A stretch of 64,000 bases of DNA, taken from NCBI GenBank assembly GCA_016839165.1, contig CP069300.1, forward strand, positions 6,272,001 to 6,336,000, given 5' to 3'. Source of the DNA: Bradyrhizobium sp. PSBB068 (GTDB lineage Bacteria > Pseudomonadota > Alphaproteobacteria > Rhizobiales > Xanthobacteraceae). The position numbers and the translations under genes were made by a program. The notes beneath the pieces are model-generated. The model saw only the letters and a list, made by a program, of their open reading frames with translations. It made no database searches and was not told where the DNA came from. Shown here one piece after another: positions 62,022 to 64,000 of the stretch (its first letter is position 1; each line of letters starts with the position of its first letter).

Positions 62022-64000
62022 TCAGAACTTCACGTTGACGGACAGTTCCGCCGTGCGCGGCATGCCCAGCAGCCACTGCCCCGTGCCGTTCGCGGTCACC
62101 GCGTAGACCTGGTCGAACAGATTGTAGACACGGAAGGCAACCGTCGTGCGATCGTCCGGTTTCCACCTGATGCCGCCATTGACCACATTGTAGCCCGGCC
62201 GCCTCTGGGTGTTGGCGAGATCGGAGTACATCGCGCCGACGATCTGCACGCCGCCATAGACCGACCAGTTGGGCGCGAAATCCCAAGTCAGCCAGACATT
62301 GGAGACCTGCTGCGGCACGTTGACCGGGACATTGCCGGCATAGCTGACGATCTTGCCGCCGACCAGCTGGCTGTTGTTGTCGTATTTGGCGCGCAGCAGC
62401 GCCGTATTGGCGTCGATGCGCCAGCCGTAGTCGAGCGCGAGCCCGACCGAGGCCTCGACGCCACGCGATGATTGCTGCCCGACCTGGAGCGAGTATCCGG
62501 GATTGCCGGGATCTGCGATGAGCAGATTGTTCTTGACGATCTCATAGCCCGCCAGCGTCCACTCGCCGCGTCCGCCCAGGAACGACTGCTTGACGCCGAT
62601 CTCGGTCTGCTTGCCGCTGGCGAGCTGGAAGTTCTTCTGCGAAGCAGACAGCGAGATGAGATTGCCGACCGGGTCGACGCCGACCGCATACTGGCCGTAG
62701 AGCGCGAGGTCCTTGATCGGTTCGTACACGAGGCCGGTGCGCCAGCTGGTACCCGACAGCGTGGTTTCGAAACTGTTCCCCGGTATCTTGTAGTCGGTGC
62801 GATCGATCTCGGGTCGGTCGTATCGGACGCCGGTAACGAGCGACAATTGATCGGTCAGCTTGAGCCGGTCCTCGGCGAACAGCGCGTATTGATTGACGAT
62901 CGAATTGAAGCCCGGCGCGGTCGCCGTCGTGGTTGCAAAAAACGACCCGGGATCGAACACATACGGGTTCACCGACGACGCGCCGCCATAGGGTGAGTTG
63001 TTGGTGTGGAAGAACTCGATGTGATTGACGTCGAAGCCGGCGACGAACTGGTTCGCAAGGCCGAAGATGTGACCGCTGAACGTTGCGTCCATCCGGTTAC
63101 CGGACTGCTTCTGGTCGTGGAAGATCTCGATATAGCTGGAGCGGTCGATCAGCTGCGTCTTCGGATTCCAGGTGTAGTTCTCGATGTCGCGCCAGTGCCG
63201 CTCGCTGGTCAGGTAATAAAGCGTGTTGTTGACCTTGATGCCGTCGGCGACATCCCACTCGGTCTTGAACTGGGTCCAGCTGTCCTGGTAGCGGATCGCG
63301 CTGTCGGAGGCGTTGTAGTTCTTGAAGCGCAGCGCGTCCTGGATCGCGCCGTTGATCAACGGCGTGCCGAAATAGCGCGACGGGCTGCGATCGGCATAAT
63401 CTTCCGACAGCGTGAAGGCGAGATTCTCCGACGCCTGCACGCGCACGGCGGCCGACACCGCCGCATTCGAGGTCTTGTCGCGATCGACCCAGCCGTTCGA
63501 CATGTTGCCGGTGGCGTTGATGCGATACGACACATTGGGATTGATCGGACCGGTGCTGTCCACCGACAGCCGCCGCGTCATGTTGCTGTCGAGCGAAACC
63601 TCGGCCTCGTTGTAGGGCGTGTTCTGCGGCTTCTTCGGGATCACGTTGATGACGCCGCCGATCGCGCCTTCACCGTACAGCACCGAGGCCGGGCCGCGCA
63701 GCACTTCGATGCGCTGCGCCGACCAGGTGTCGTAGGGGAACGTCAGGGTGCCGGAGCCGATATAGAAGCGCGAGCCGTCGTAGAGCGTCATCACCGAGTT
63801 GCTGCCGGCAAAGCCGCGGGTGCTGAACGACAGGCCGCCATTGCCAGGCGCAGGCGTTGCGATGAAGCCGGCCGCGTTCTGGGTAACGGCATCGAGCACA
63901 CTATGCTGGCCGCGTTCGGCGATGGTCTGCGCGGTGATGATCTCGACGCTCGCCGGCGTCTGCAGCGGCGTCAGGTTGAGGCGGCTGCCGGTGCCGCCTT
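62022..64000 (-). CDS. TonB-dependent siderophore-type receptor, 5' end outside window
   Basis: About 658 codons lie in the window, and the frame is open through the right edge. Visible upstream residues read NLTPLQTPASVEIITAQTIA, the start of a plug domain, so the true N-terminus is beyond 64000. Plug features follow (GGLSFSTRGFAGSNSVMTLY, IEVLRGPASVLYGEGAIGGV with the LYG-x-G-A-x-G-G core), then a 22-strand-type barrel ending in PRTAELSVNVKF with the C-terminal phenylalanine needed for outer-membrane insertion. It resembles ferric siderophore receptors (FhuE/FoxA-like class). Whether it carries an STN extension for signalling cannot be seen. Confidence 0.93.
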   Translation of the reverse strand, partial: GGTGSRLNLTPLQTPASVEIITAQTIAERGQHSVLDAVTQNAAGFIATPAPGNGGLSFSTRGFAGSNSVMTLYDGSRFYIGSGTLTFPYDTWSAQRIEVLRGPASVLYGEGAIGGVINVIPKKPQNTPYNEAEVSLDSNMTRRLSVDSTGPINPNVSYRINATGNMSNGWVDRDKTSNAAVSAAVRVQASENLAFTLSEDYADRSPSRYFGTPLINGAIQDALRFKNYNASDSAIRYQDSWTQFKTEWDVADGIKVNNTLYYLTSERHWRDIENYTWNPKTQLIDRSSYIEIFHDQKQSGNRMDATFSGHIFGLANQFVAGFDVNHIEFFHTNNSPYGGASSVNPYVFDPGSFFATTTATAPGFNSIVNQYALFAEDRLKLTDQLSLVTGVRYDRPEIDRTDYKIPGNSFETTLSGTSWRTGLVYEPIKDLALYGQYAVGVDPVGNLISLSASQKNFQLASGKQTEIGVKQSFLGGRGEWTLAGYEIVKNNLLIADPGNPGYSLQVGQQSSRGVEASVGLALDYGWRIDANTALLRAKYDNNSQLVGGKIVSYAGNVPVNVPQQVSNVWLTWDFAPNWSVYGGVQIVGAMYSDLANTQRRPGYNVVNGGIRWKPDDRTTVAFRVYNLFDQVYAVTANGTGQWLLGMPRTAELSVNVKF

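Overview
The window looks like a chromosomal segment of a Bradyrhizobium-type alphaproteobacterium (Hyphomicrobiales, Nitrobacteraceae). This rests on high GC, GC-rich third positions that create many long antisense shadow frames, a highly characteristic HNH protein that begins at TTG, and copies of extragenic palindromes I associate with this group (elements ending in CATCGCGCTTTAG, GATCATGCT or GCAATGAC). I see no rRNA, tRNA, CRISPR array or intact insertion sequence.

Region 1 (1-7.3 kb): a catabolic-looking block. A LysR regulator is divergent from nitronate monooxygenase, acyl-CoA synthetase, DUF2855 dehydrogenase-like and flavin monooxygenase genes, with a perfect 14-bp palindrome in the divergent promoter. 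It ends in a broken NHL-repeat gene remnant that runs into a palindromic repeat.

Region 2 (7.3-15 kb): a ClC transporter with CBS domains, an HNH endonuclease, and then an unfamiliar cluster: three paralogues of one family I cannot name (conserved MTKSV start), an XRE-type regulator translationally coupled to one of them, and a GNAT-like protein. Two of the paralogues and their upstream regions form an ~830-bp tandem duplication. This is the best candidate for an undescribed system.

Region 3 (15-18.8 kb): a MarR regulator followed by FUSC, DUF1656 and HlyD genes, an AaeXAB-like aromatic acid or drug efflux operon.

Region 4 (18.8-34 kb): exported proteins. These are a TPR protein, a small FecR-domain protein, a 1183-residue FecR protein with three DUF5801-like repeats, two PF04185-type phosphoesterases, two di-heme cytochrome c peroxidase-like proteins, an imelysin/EfeO-like protein and an unknown exported protein.

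Region 5 (33.5-45.6 kb): a type II secretion system. A short prepilin peptidase is followed by a minus-strand operon gspE-F-G-H-I-J-K-L-M plus a GspC/N-like gene, with the secretin gspD divergent and a Sel1-repeat gene behind it. The exported enzymes of region 4 are plausible substrates.

Region 6 (45.7-64 kb): a minus-strand row encoding a TonB-dependent receptor (cut by the window edge), a PepSY membrane protein, an STN-TonB hybrid, an ECF sigma factor, a FecR-type anti-sigma and a ~4059-residue filamentous haemagglutinin-like exoprotein. The order suggests that a FecI/FecR-like surface-signalling circuit controls the giant exoprotein. No TpsB transporter is visible here, so its export route is an open question.
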